A stretch of 64,000 nt of DNA from Klebsormidium nitens. Its lineage: Eukaryota > Streptophyta > Klebsormidiophyceae > Klebsormidiales > Klebsormidiaceae. The notes under the pieces were generated by a model. It searched no databases and was not told the origin of the DNA. It worked only from the letters and a program-made list of their open reading frames with translations. The first letter of the stretch is position 1. The number at the start of each line of letters is the position of its first letter. The stretch spans positions 1-64,000 of the forward strand of contig DF237134.1 in the NCBI GenBank assembly GCA_000708835.1. Reading direction: 5' to 3'. Below, in pieces: positions 23,159-35,051 of this stretch. The position numbers and the translations under genes are program-made.

Positions 23159-26100
23159 TCATTGTGGCCAAGCAAGCTCGCAGCAGACTGGAATATGGTC
23201 CGACGGATGTCTCCTGGACGGCAACGCTGACGGTCCTATCATTTCGCTCGTGGGCAGCCTTCTTCTTCTGACCAGGTCCAGACCGCGATACCAGATGTAG
23301 TCGATGGTATCCTTCTTTTCGCCCCCGGGTCTGCAAACCAAAAGAATGCCTGTCAAGTATGTCTTCTGATGGGGACCACTTGCAGAAAGATGTCGAAGAT
23401 CTTCTACGCATTCAAACGACGGAGCAGTCCAGGCTGCTCGAACTCCAGTCCCTTCGCTTCCTTCGTTTCAGTTGGGCGCCCCGTCCAAAGCTTCCGCGAC
23501 CCGCGGTTGCCATCACCAGAGTCGACACCGTTTGATGCTGAGCCCGCAAATCTTATATTGATGCTCATGAAGCCTCGGTCAACTTTCAAAAGTGTCCGTT
23601 AGTCTTCTTTCACAGTGACCCTTGAATCACCCTTCGCCGAAATGGTCGTGCAGAACTGCCTCCCCAACACGTAACAATCGGCGCTTTCCATCTCAACTAT
23701 CTGACCCCTGACACACCCGCGCCACAACCCAAGACGGCCGCTCACCTAAACTTCCAGGTCGTGAAGGCACGACCTTCCGGCGCGCCTGCTCTTCCGTTTC
23801 CGCTGTCGTTCCCAGCGGAAGACTCTGCGTCCACCCAAAGCTCGCTGGTAGAGGCAACGGGCTGAGCGAAAGCGTCCGCAAGTCCCAAGGAGTGCGTCCG
23901 CAGGGCCGCGCAGACGTCCGAATCCGGGCTGCAATTGAAGTCGCCGCAGAGGACGACGGGGACGGTGGAATCCGCTAGAGCGGCTATCCTCTGCAATCGA
24001 GACACGCCACGAAACGTTTTAAGATAGTACCTATACTTGAAAAGCTCCCCTTTCTTTGGGAAGGGGCGTGAGTTTCCATATTGAGGGACGAGCAAGAAGC
24101 GGAGAGGCGCAACGCAGCGTTGGATACAAATTCACATCAGAAGGACCCAAAGATTGAAGCCAGGCAGGCGAAGGATCGATCGATAAATGACTTGCCGAGC
24201 CTTAGGTTCAGACGTAGTTCCGTTGATTTGGCCCCGCATCCAGCCATGCGTTTCAGTCCCGATAAGCGCCTAGATGCGACCCACCTTCAACAGCTGCTTG
24301 ATCTGGATGGCCCTCGTCGCGTCATTATCTGCGCCCGTTTTCGCCTGCTCACATGAAACCGATCATAGGCTTAGCCAGGCAGAAACATGAGTTGTGCTTC
24401 GATGCTTCGTACGAATGCTGGCAGACTCAACAGCTTGGACGGCCTTTCATAGGAACGGGTTACCAAAGCGGCAGTTCCTAAGCAAAACCTGAAGGGTATA
24501 CGAGCGGCCCGGCGGTTCGGAAAAAAACGTGCTAACACCATATTCCTGCTACTGCTGCCAACGATCAAGCAGCCCAGAAGCCTGGTCGAGCGATCGTTTA
24601 TCGTCGAACTTCGTGCACCACCTTCACCGTTTCCATCTTAGTGCTTCGCCGATGTCGAATCTTGTGCAGTGCCAATAAAGTCCACCTTTGAGAGGATTGG
24701 TAAATGCTGAGCGGCTTGCCTTGAGGTGAGTGGTCGCCAAAAGCATCTGGTCGCCCGTTTGGAGGTCCCGAAGTCGGCAGAGGAGAGCGCACTGCAGGGG
24801 CGACCAATGCTACTCAGTCGACGTGAGACCCGCCAGTCCGCCAAACCTTCAGATTCCTGATTGCACGAGCACTCGAAGCCGCGAAGCTCGCATTTGAAGG
24901 CAACTCAAGTGGACTGCGGCAAATGATATCCGGAAAAAGACTAGACACCCTAAGCTTGAGCCCGCACATCTTCCTCGTTGATCGGGAGTGGAGGACGCGC
25001 TCACCTGACTCATGTTATCGCCGTTTGGATCGACGAACTGGAGCGTTTCGTAGCCTGCAGAACGCCGCTGAGAGACTTCATAGGCTTAATGCAGTGGCTT
25101 AAATGCAAGGACACCGCCAAGACGAGCTTCGATCAAAGACTCCGTTCTGAAACTATGAAAGGTCAAAATTGAAGCAGGATACCGAAGTTCCAATCCCCTT
25201 TCTACACGGCCGAATGTAGTGGAATAAGGTATGGGGGACGGATAGAATTGGCCTAAGAGTCAAAGTGACAACAAAGGCGGATTGCGTGATGACCTGATTG
25301 GACTGTGCCTGGGGTCCCCCATATCGTATGAACTAGCTTTTAACGACTGAAAACGGCCGCAATGAGAGGGTTATATCAAAAGCATCAATCCCCCTTACCA
25401 CGCATCTCGAATCGAGAGGCCTTGTAGAAAAGCGCAACGCCATCCGCAGCATAACCGAAGCGCTGCAAAAGGCGGGAGAAACCGTCACGAATTCCGTTCT
25501 GCTTAAAACGAGAACCAATCACAAAAAGCAGCTGAATCCAAGCAGATTCCGCACCAAAACTTCAAGCAATTCGTTAAATTTGTTATTAGCATCTACTCCT
25601 TCTGACTGTACTTCTTGACTGCATCAGACTGTCCTGCAATGAAGCCAAGAATACGGCCGTAGGGAACAGAAGGTTCTGGAAAGAGTGGCCTCGTTAGGTG
25701 CTTACAGCAGACGGGGAGAGGATCTTCGGCTGAAACCGTCCAGAGTACCCGAGCTTCTCCAGCCCTGGAAGGAAGCAGTCATCTGCACAGTTCCAAGCTC
25801 GTCGGTTAGCCCAATGGACAGGGGGATCCCCCTGCATGGGCCTACGCGATAGGAAGTTAGGGATGGGATATCAACAACACCAGAGCAGCCCGAGTTCCTA
25901 CGTTTCTAACCAAGTGTAGCCATCAGCTCCCACTTAAGGAGCGGCTGAGACCTGCAGTAGTTCCGAAGCTTTTCTCTTTGGCTTTGTTTGTTCGACTTGT
26001 GTACATTTTGCGAGCATGGGTGAGGGCCGCAAGAGCGGCTCTGTAGAAGGCGTGGTGCTTGGGCTGCTTCAAATTGGCAGAGCGCTCAGCAGCAGAGTCT

Positions 26101-27024
26101 GGGGCTTCCTTACCAAAGTGGTTCACTTCCTGTAAGCAGATGACGTCAGCTCCTGACTCCTCAAGCTCGCGCAGGAGAACCGGAGCTCGGCTTTCCCAGT
26201 CCAGAAGTTTGCTGGGGACCTGCAAAAGGACTCTCTGATCTTACTACAAAATACATTCGAGACACCCCCATATAAAAGGCGACACCTCTGCCCACCTCGG
26301 GCCTGGCCGTTCCGAGACCAGAGTTGATCAGCTGTACAGTATGTGTGGTGCGCTACAGAGTGGCTACTTTCAAGGGTTTCTTCAGTAGTACTAGCGCACA
26401 TAGTTGGAGATGTCTGTATCTCATTGAATTGTTATCCCAAGTCTTGCCCAGTGATGCCAAGGAGAGAGCTTTGAAAACAGAAACGAGTTGGCATGATGAT
26501 TCCGCAGGGATCAAAGACTCAACGCAACTGACCTTGACAAAGTCCCCATGTTGGGCGAGCCCGTCCGCCAGTGTGTTCCATGTGAGAATTCGCACTCGTG
26601 AAGTGAGCGCTGGTATATCCCTCCGACATTCGTCCCAGCTATACTTAAACGTTTCTTCCTTAACTTCTCCTTCATTTTGGAATAGGGAATCAGGCATCCC
26701 CGGACTGTGACTCTGAGCAACCAGGTTTAAACGCTGAGCTGGCACCACTCCGTCTACTAAGTGTGCGCATACTTTCTTCTCAGCAGCATTGAGCGCCTGG
26801 TCCAGTTCTGGCTGTTTGTCCATATCAGAGGGGACACTGGCAGCCATGCAGCTTCTAAGATGAATGCCAGGGGCCCTGACTGATCTGCTGCGGAGTGTCT
26901 TACTAAAACAAAGGGCAGAGCTCAATGCTTGATTCCGCATATGTTTCAAGGCACTTGGTGGCAAGGTCGGCCTTTGCCAGCTGTGCACTCTGCTCAAGCA
27001 GCTGGAAGTGAGCATACAACCCAC
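23159..27024 (-). CDS. NOCT: nocturnin-like EEP-family phosphatase
   Basis: Nine exons join in phase: 27024-26533, 26219-26114, 25782-25706, 25462-25399, 25054-25005, 24791-24720, 24344-24285, 23990-23746 and 23330-23159, giving 445 residues. The fold is endonuclease/exonuclease/phosphatase. Catalytic motifs: N150 in LTWNTLAD, E195 in CLQEVNHFG, THLKAKTG, D324 and N326 in CGDFNCSPDS, and H434 in PSDHIPVC. THLKA(K/R)TG and TTWKFR...DTIDYIWY are diagnostic of nocturnin rather than CCR4 deadenylases. Animal nocturnin removes the 2'-phosphate of NADP(H), and the plant relative is called HESPERIN. The first ~130 residues are Arg/Ser-rich and could be organelle-targeting. The intron after 24720 has a GC donor. 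About 30 extra Ser/Gly/Ala-rich residues precede FTTWKF. Divergent from TATDN1. Confidence 0.93.
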
Positions 27025-27487
27025 ATGCTAAGCAAAGTTGGGAGTTTTGTAACCAGCACTTGAAAGCATACTCTCAACGGCCCGTCGTTTGGTGTCACCA
27101 AGTCGTGCAGCTGCTCCTTGTGACGCAGAACTAGGCAAAATGCTCACAGGAGCTTGGCTCTGAGTTTGGCCAGCGGTTATAACAGTGACTATACGCTCTT
27201 GCTGCACAGGAAGAAGGCTTCATGAAGCTAAGCTGCTGACCTTCGCTTCTCTCCTTTTCACCCAGGGAAACTTCACTGTCTTCAGTCTGCAAGTTTGCTC
27301 CGGCCCCCCAGGCAAACCCTAAACCCATGAAACCCTAAAGTCTGAACTTTTGTCAGATACTTTCATATAAGCTCCCAAGAATTGTCGATCTAACCTTTTC
27401 TCCACCTTAAAATTCCTTACAATCTTCTTGAACAAGCAATAAATCCATCGCGGCCTAAAGAAGAAAGCAAAGTTCAAGCCAGGAGTC
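27025..27487. promoter_or_regulatory. divergent promoter region, nocturnin / TATDN1
   Basis: 463 bp between opposite start codons, containing two telo-box motifs close to the TATDN1 side. Confidence 0.6.
27314..27339 (+). promoter_or_regulatory. paired telo-box motifs
   Basis: AAACCCTAAACCC at 27314-27326 and AAACCCTAAA at 27330-27339, about 150 bp before the TATDN1 start. In plants, AAACCCTAA telo-boxes are promoter elements of many housekeeping and translation genes, and are bound by TRB/Myb-type proteins. Function here is inferred from motif and position only. Confidence 0.55.
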
Positions 27488-30400
27488 ATGGCGACGCCGA
27501 AGCTTATTGGTGAGTGATGTTCAATTGTCATCTCAAACTTCAGATAGATACCTTGGACGGTATTCTGATTTTATCCCGGAGCAGCATTGAAAGTACGTCT
27601 TTTTTCTAAGGGTCAACAAGTCTGAAGCGCAGGTGCGTCTGGTCGCCAGCACTGTGTCCTCAGCAAGTTGCTGCCGCTTGAGCTGGTGGTGACTTCTTAA
27701 TGGGGTTGCAATTGAAGCGTGTCTTTCCGTGGACTCCAACTCCTCATCATTAGATTGCCGCCACTTCATCAACCTGCTTGCTCTCTCGAACTGGATTCTC
27801 ACCTGCTTTCTTGCAGACATTGGTGCAAATCTGACTGATGCCATGTTCCGAGGGGTGTACAACGGGAAGCAGGCACACGCTCCGGACTTGGCGGCCGTCC
27901 TAGCTCGAGCATGGGCTGCAGGTGTGGAACGCATCATCGTAAGTGTCACACGATTATGTGGATGTGCCGTATCAAGAACATCCCTCAATTCCTTCATTGG
28001 AATTTGCAGTGGCGCATTGCTTCAAACACTGGTGGTGGTACGAACAGGATCAAGCAGCTACTCCTGCCAGAGGTTTTGAAACAACTTTGTTGCGCCGTAA
28101 GCTTTGGGTTTACTTGGGCATCCATGAGACCAGACCTGCAATCTGGTGGTAACCAGCTCACATGAATCATGATTTTTGCAGGTCACAGGTGGTTCTCTGA
28201 AGGAATCGCGCGAGGCTTTGGAGCTTGCGGACACCGATGGTGAGACCCCTGTGTCCTTTCAAGCGTGTGTTGTTGACGTAATCTGCCACAATTAGGCGAC
28301 AGAAAGGTTCGCAAAAGTCCGTAAGATTTTATGACCTTCGAGGTAGAAGGGACGAGTCCGACCGGGTGAGCTTTGAAGCTTTATAGATTGAGAGTGGGTC
28401 GATGTGGCCGAGCCCCTGTCAACACATGAAGGTCAAGCTTGATGGCCTATCGCACCCTTCTGCAGAACAAGATTGATTCACAGATTTCTTCCGCGTCTGC
28501 TAAGCGAAGATCCTATGCAAGCTTTGCACAACGAAACTCTGAATTAAAGTATGGCTGGCCAACGGAGATAACGCCTATCTGTAAGAACTGATCGCTGAGC
28601 CCATATGCAATCATTCGAACTTAAGTAGTGACTTCCGCTCTTACCTTGTGCAGCAAGGCTCTTTTGCACAGTAGGCGTTCATCCAACACGGTGCTCTGTA
28701 AGTCGGCGGGCTTCCTTCCTACTCCAACCATGCAGTTGGAAGTGTGACCAATAAGCAATGCTTGGTTGTTTCTATGTACCAAAGTCGAGTCTCACATTCT
28801 GTCTCTGTGTCCTTCGAGCATGCTTTTGCGGCAGCTTCTCTTTTCGGTTCGAATCTCAGACGTTCGGTAAAAGTCGAAACAGGGGATATAAGCGCTTGGC
28901 CTCTGCAAGCATGCAATTTGCCATTTGAGGTCTCGGCAAACGTCCAAGTTGGGCCGGTGATCTCGGCAGATTTGAGCTCATAGACAATGGCCATGTATTG
29001 TTGGACGCTAAAGAAGTAGCCTACATTTCTCATCGAATCACGCGCAACTGAGATACCCGTCTTTGTCACCATCCGCCAGCAAGCCCGGAATGGGTACACA
29101 CTTGCTCTCTTCGCTCAAACTTTGCCGGGACTTGAAGCAAACGAAACTTGAGAAACTTCATCGCAAGGTGTCTCCATCTCCTAGTCAGGCTCTCTCCTAA
29201 CATGTTACACGTGTCCTTTGGTGATTGGCAGGAATTTGATGAAAGCGGCGACCCTGTGAGGCACTTGCAGGAGTTGGAGGAGCTTGCTCGGAGAGGGAAA
29301 GAGAGGGGCAAGGTGAGAAATATCAACAGATGCACATGTCTTTAGGGTCCAGCCGAAATTTGTCAACAAATTCCACTGTGCTCCTTCATCTCGCCACTAG
29401 AAAGGCGGAGATGTGTTTTGTAGTCTGTTGCATAGTAGTCTACCATTGCCTGATTACCTTGCAAGCTCGCCCCTCATGAGTCCTCGCAACTGTCTGTATC
29501 TTTGATCGACGAAGTGAATTTCTGAACGTGTCCTCCTTTTGCGAAGGTAGTCGCGATCGGCGAGTGCGGGCTCGACTACGACCGGCTGCAGTTCTGTCCA
29601 GCCGAAACGCAGAGAAAGTACGGCCTTCCAAAGCTTTTTCATCCAAGCCCGAAAAACTCCTTCGGAATTATTAGATCTGCTATAGCCCGTCCAAAGCTTC
29701 GGAGAAGCCGACGAGTCCAGAAAAATTGGCAATCTCGATCACATTGACGTGCTTCGGTTGATTGCCTGTGGCACCCCTCCACCTTCACGCACTCATCCGG
29801 GTCGAGTAGTACGTACGCCTGCGGGCTGCCGCAAACGAACAGTCTCTTTCAAGATACTCGTTGCCCAGACTGTTACTGCCGATTTACGAACCTCATTTCA
29901 TCCTAATCTCCACCCCGTTCGTTTTCCCAGATACTTTGACCACCAGTTTGGCCTGGCAGAGCGCCTCGGTCTGCCCATGTTCCTGCACATGAGGGCCGCG
30001 GCGGACGACTTCTGCGCCATCATGCGACGAAACGAGAGCCGGTGCGCACACTGTCTATCTACTTTCTCCCGTTCCTGTCCGATGCAGCTTTACGCAGGAT
30101 GGTGGATAGTCCGGGTTGCAAGCAAGGTCGTAAGGGCCATTGGGGCAAGGGATGTCAAGGGGCTGTACCTCCTTGATTTCTGACTGAGCGCTCCTTATTC
30201 GAGCGGCTTCGGTTAGGTTCAAATTAGAGAAGCCATCTCATTGGTGTCGAAATCAGTGATAGTCCATTAAGTTGCTCCTAGGCAGTCCTGAAAACTTGGG
30301 CGACGTACGCCCGGGGGCGATTGCGGATCGGTCGAGGATCCTCTTTACACAGTGACGCAGGATTCTTATACTTTGTACATGTTTGCAGGTTTCGTGGCGG

Positions 30401-32153
30401 TGTTGCGCATTCCTTCACGGGCAGCGCGGAGGACCTCCAAAAGTTGCTAGCCTTTCCGACACTGAGCATAGGTGAGTTTTCGCAAATATGGGGCACGTTT
30501 CCCACTCTCGAAACTTTATTAATCTATTGAAGCGGGTGAGAACGCTTTGCATCAGCTTCTTCAACGTACAGGTTTGTTGTAGCTTACGTTGATACCATAA
30601 GGAGCCGTTGATCAAAGGATTCCCGTCCCTTTCGCAGTAAAGTTTCTCCATGCAACTTTCGTAAACCCATCACGTTCCCTGACAACGAAACACGAGCGAC
30701 TTTTGCCGGACATTGAGGCTGCGCCAATCGGCCTTCAGTCAGGGCGTTGATCGCTTCGGGCGAAACGATCTCAACGAGCCTTCGCCTCTCTTGAAAGAAG
30801 GTTCAGACGCCTTACCAGATATGACCTTACTCAACGCTTTCCATTTGTAAAATTTAGGATTGGCACCGTGTCTTATCTACAACGCTACTTTCTACGGGAC
30901 TAGGAACCGCTTTCTATGTTCTTCTTCAACTGCTTTCGAATATGTAATCTGTGCTGATTCGAGTCCAATTTCGTGGTCCCAGGCATCAACGGCTGCTCCC
31001 TGAAGACCCAGGAGAACCTTGACGTCATGGCTGACGTCCCTCTTGATCGCCTCCTCCTCGAGACGGACTCTCCGTACTGCGACGTGCGATCCACGCACGC
31101 AGGGTTTAGCCACGTGGCGACCACGTGGCCTTCGAAGAAGAAAGAAAAGCACGACGCGGAGAGCCTGGTCAAGGGGCGTAACGAGCCGTGCACAATGAGG
31201 TGGGTCAACAAGAACATATGACGGGATGACAGAATTTACTCTTACCCGTGCTTTTGTCAAACTTTGGCAGCCTTGACTATATTCGTTCTGGCTACGGGAT
31301 CTGGGCCGTCCGATGGTGCGTCTTGGTGCATCGAACCGCCCCCAAGTTCTGCTATTGCCGAGGTCAGGAAACTTTCAGCGCCCAGGTTTGACGCAAGGTA
31401 CGATTTTGTCTGTGAACTTTCAAAAGGATTTGGGCTCGTCTCATAGTCCAATATGCCTTCAGCCTGGAGATTGGATCGGACTCCCGTTCCGTTCTGTATT
31501 CGACCTTGCTTTGGAGGAAAAGACGAGCTGAATCTTGTGCTAGAGCCGAAACAACGATGAGAGCGTCTCCGTGAGTCTTGACCTCGCCAGGTGGCATGCT
31601 GTCTGCACGATCCAGCTGTCCAGGCCGCTGCTAGTACTCAGGGCCGTTGGATCCTGCGGAACCTGTGGCGATAGGCTGCAGCCTTTGACCATTATTTCGA
31701 TGCAATCTCAGAGTGCGGGCGGAGTCAACTAGGGGGGCATAGGTCGAACCAGACGGTCAATTGACGGGGCAGATTGCCGAAGTGGGTTAGGAGAGCAAGA
31801 ACAGTGACGGTATATTTTGCTGCGCAGGCAAGTACTGGAAGTTGTGGCAGGTCATCGACGGGTCACGGATGTTGCGGGATTGGCTCGAGCGGCGCACGAA
31901 AACACCTGCCGGTGAGACTCTACTCATTTGCTTCCTCGGACGTTTCGTTCGATGGTCATTAGCAGATAGAGCCGGAGCTACAGTAGCCCTAAGATCTCGC
32001 AAGGTGGGTAGACCAATTTGCTTTGAGAGTATCACCTTGGTCGCTCCCCTCGCCGCCGATGCTTACTGATCCAACATACTTTGCAGGTTGTTTTTCCCGT
32101 ACGATCTGGATTCGATAGCAGGGGCCGTCTTGGAGCGAAGAACAGAGTCTTAA
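27488..32153 (+). CDS. TATDN1: TATDN1-type TatD family metal-dependent DNase
   Basis: Eleven exons join in phase: 27488-27509, 27817-27938, 28182-28239, 28654-28697, 29232-29312, 29547-29617, 29931-30041, 30389-30471, 30983-31199, 31828-31911 and 32087-32153, giving 319 residues (human TATDN1 297). Motifs in order: [38 protein letters not shown] with metal-ligand E115, [32 protein letters not shown] and STHAG. As in other TATDN1 proteins, GxNLTD stands where bacterial TatD has HxD. The last 18 residues ([19 protein letters not shown]) extend past the usual end at FFP. Expected role: 3'-5' exonuclease/endonuclease in DNA repair or DNA degradation. Very secure identification. Confidence 0.96.
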
Positions 32154-33088
32154 GGCAAATTGTACTTTTTCCGCCCGAGTCGGTCATCCCATCTTGCATG
32201 CTCGCATAAAATCAATGAGCAACCCCCTAACAAAGGGGAAGCTACCTAGTGTGAGTATGCCTCGGATTAATGGAATATTGTTGTAGACCTACGTTCTAAT
32301 ACCAAGTCGATGCTGGTAGTGCGTTTTGATATTGCGAAGGCTGCAGCGTGCAGGAAACTTAGGCTTGGTGTCCGCCAGAATCAAGTGCAGATTTATTATA
32401 ATTACTGAGTGAGTCGATGCACACAAGTGTCTACCCTCCAATGAGTCACTGCATTCGATCATCACACCATTGATGACAATGTCGCCGATCGTGTGTATCG
32501 ATCAACATCTTAACCGCCGGCCCATGTCTGAGCGGGCCCGCGGTAACTGAAGCTGCATAGCAGCATGATACAGCCACAAGTCTGCATATGGTCGGACCGC
32601 GCAGCCTAGCTCTAGAACCTGGCACTCATGAGTCGGACGAATCAGCGCACCTCTATACGTATAAGCAATCATGAGCTGCCGTTACTGTCGCACATGTCTG
32701 GACGAAACCTCTGTACAAGGTGTTGTATCGCTGTGAACCTACATCTGATCGAGAGCAACATCTTGCTTTGGTAGCTGCATCAATGTGAGCGCTGCTTGCT
32801 TACAACGGAGCCTGCATGCATTGAACTACTGGAAATGTATGTGACGAGAATAGAGACGGAGATTCGTTTTTGGTTTCTAGCTTCTCACAGCGGCGCAATC
32901 TGTTTGAACGAATGGACGAAGTTTGACGTAACGAGTTCTGATCGAACTTTCTCATATGCAACTAGCGCAGCTTCGTACGCGACATGTTACTTCCTATCTA
33001 CTGATCTCGTCTTTAACGAAAAACCGAGTCCGGCAATCCTCAACCGCAGCCTTCAGATTGCACGAAAGATGCCAGTAGACCGGACTCA
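32154..33088. other. intergenic stretch between convergent genes
   Basis: Holds the 3' UTRs of TATDN1 (+) and OEP21 (-). No further gene seen. Confidence 0.6.
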
Positions 33089-34275
33089 TCAGAGTTCGTA
33101 CCAGAGAGTCCATCTACCTTTAAGATCCGTGTTCAATGTTACGTTATTTTCCCGAAGCTGCGCATACATTGATCTCCAACCTAGATCATACCCTAATGTG
33201 ACTCTGAGGTCCTGATGCCTCCCTGGGAAGTTGGCTATGTGCCGTCGTCCCTCGATTGCCACCCGACTCCCCTGCGTGCCCTTTCTATGATGCAAGTTTA
33301 CCTTCCCCTTGACTAGCAACTCCGTTGGCTTGTATCCACCTTCCAACTCCTCCCCAAACTGAAGCCGTAGGTCGCTCACAAGCTGCAGGCTTGGCAGCTT
33401 AGAGGGAAACGCACTCTCCCATCTAAGAGCTGTATAGACCGTGTAGGGATCGCTTACTGGTAGTCCTTCCGCCTTGCGTGTCTGCTTCCGGCCAATAAAT
33501 GTTGGCAGCTTCTGTCGCAATCTAAGCACCCAGTGGTGGCGGCCCTCCTCTCCAGGCGCAATCAGAGCCTTGAAGGTGAGGTCAGGAAGGACTCCATTCT
33601 CATCAAGCGTGACCTTTTCCTGTAAATGCAATGGATCAGCAACAATGAGTCCAAACAAACAAGAAAATCCGTTCGTTGGCACTGCGAAGCTGGGATTTTA
33701 GATGAAGGAAGGAGGTAATATGCTCACCAAACCACGCAATCCAGAAGATCTCAGCATGTCATGTTGATCACAACGAGCATCCCCATGTTGAACCAAATGG
33801 TGGCGACAAGCTGTCAGAAGAGCTGTCAGACAGCAAAGTTGTTCTTTCCTTCAAAACAAACATGGCTCAGCAGTTTAAGAGCGGGTGTATAAAAGCTAGA
33901 AAGAGGAGAGCCTGTACAGTTGGAAAACCCAGCCCTTTGCGTCCAAAAAAGTCGAGCCGTTTGTAAGTAACTCTGATGGTCAGACACCTTGTTTGCATGC
34001 AGCATGCAAGGAGTCGGCTAATGTGCATCTTCAGTGATGAAAGACTCTGTGGCTAGCGCTTGACAGCTCACATAGAGTGGGTGATTCGTTCAAGAGAGCT
34101 GGAAACAAAAATGCTGATTCATGTAACCAGAACGCCATCCTAGTCTGCACTGTTGCCTTCCTGTTCACGACGCCTGTGCATTGTTCCAGGATCTTGAACT
34201 CACTTTAAACTGCAGGCCCATGTCCCGCTGAATGCTGTCGTATCGGAGCCATGCCTGCAGCGCATGCCCCGACAT
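33089..34275 (-). CDS. OEP21: chloroplast outer-envelope channel OEP21
   Basis: Two exons, 34275-34204 and 33619-33089, give 200 residues (OEP21 in plants about 170-180). The end, RVTLGYDLGW...YAQLRENNVTLNTDLKGRW and a final WYEL, closely matches the conserved OEP21 C-terminus (LQIRENNWTFNADYKGRW type, from memory). The rest alternates charged and hydrophobic residues, as expected for an eight-stranded beta-barrel. OEP21 is an anion-selective pore of the chloroplast outer envelope that passes phosphorylated sugars and is controlled by ATP and triose phosphates. No transit peptide is expected for an outer-envelope barrel and none is seen. Extra length lies in the middle (a Lys/Arg-rich loop near GRKQTRK and another at GEELEGGYKPTE). 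Start MSGHALQAWLRYDS parallels the known N-terminus MDTSLRYGGDS. Confidence 0.9.
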
Positions 34276-35051
34276 GTCCCTTTGACTTTGGGGAATGTGG
34301 ATTTCAAACCTCTCCGCAACCAACGGAATAACTCTGGTTAAATGGAAAAATCAATTGTCATCAGCTCTCTTCTGCAGCTCGCAACAATCGAAATCATCTA
34401 CTACACAACTCAAGGTTTTCAAGCTTGTCTTCTGGCCAGTTGGGCGCCCCTTGCAGCTTGCTGATCACGTCGTCACCAGCAAAAGCGAAGTTCAAGCTAT
34501 CGTCATTTCTGACAATATTGACTTGCATATTGCACAGTTTGCACTTGATAAGCTCATGACCATAAGTCTAGGCGGGCACCAGCTTTTCTATCCAATTCGG
34601 CAAAAGGGGGCAAAGAGAAAGGTATAATCATAGCCCCCCCAAATGAAAGGACCGAAGATCTGTTGCGCGCTTATATCAAGCAGCTGCTCATATATCCACG
34701 CATGACGACCCAAGTAATACATTGCATTGTGGATCTAGCTCAACTGAGCTCAGCCAGAGCTCAGCTGTGAATTGCAGAAAGTTTCTGGCACCCTGCACAG
34801 GCTAAGCTGCAAGCAGTCGATACAGCTGCAGTGCTGCTTTGCAAGTACATAGATCCTGTTGAGGAGACGGGGCCAATGGCAAGGGACGCTCCATTCCTGC
34901 ATTCATGAGCTGTATTGGGTCTCAGCGCCCGTCTAATACCAATTGCAGCCAACTCTACCCACAAAGAGCAAAGAGCAAAGAGCAAGACCTTGTGGCCTAA
35001 AGATCTGCTACATCCGCCTTGTGTTTCTGATCTGCACAGATTTCCGTGGCC
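34276..35051. promoter_or_regulatory. divergent upstream region, OEP21 / unknown gene
   Basis: About 780 bp between opposite starts. It contains a short AAAGAGC tandem run near 34966-34985. An upstream exon of the plus-strand unknown gene could lie here but was not found. Confidence 0.4.

Noticed and set aside
23483-29703. Shared CCGTCCAAAGCTTC at about 23485 and 29690
   Set aside because: Only about 14 bases with no further similarity around it; likely chance.
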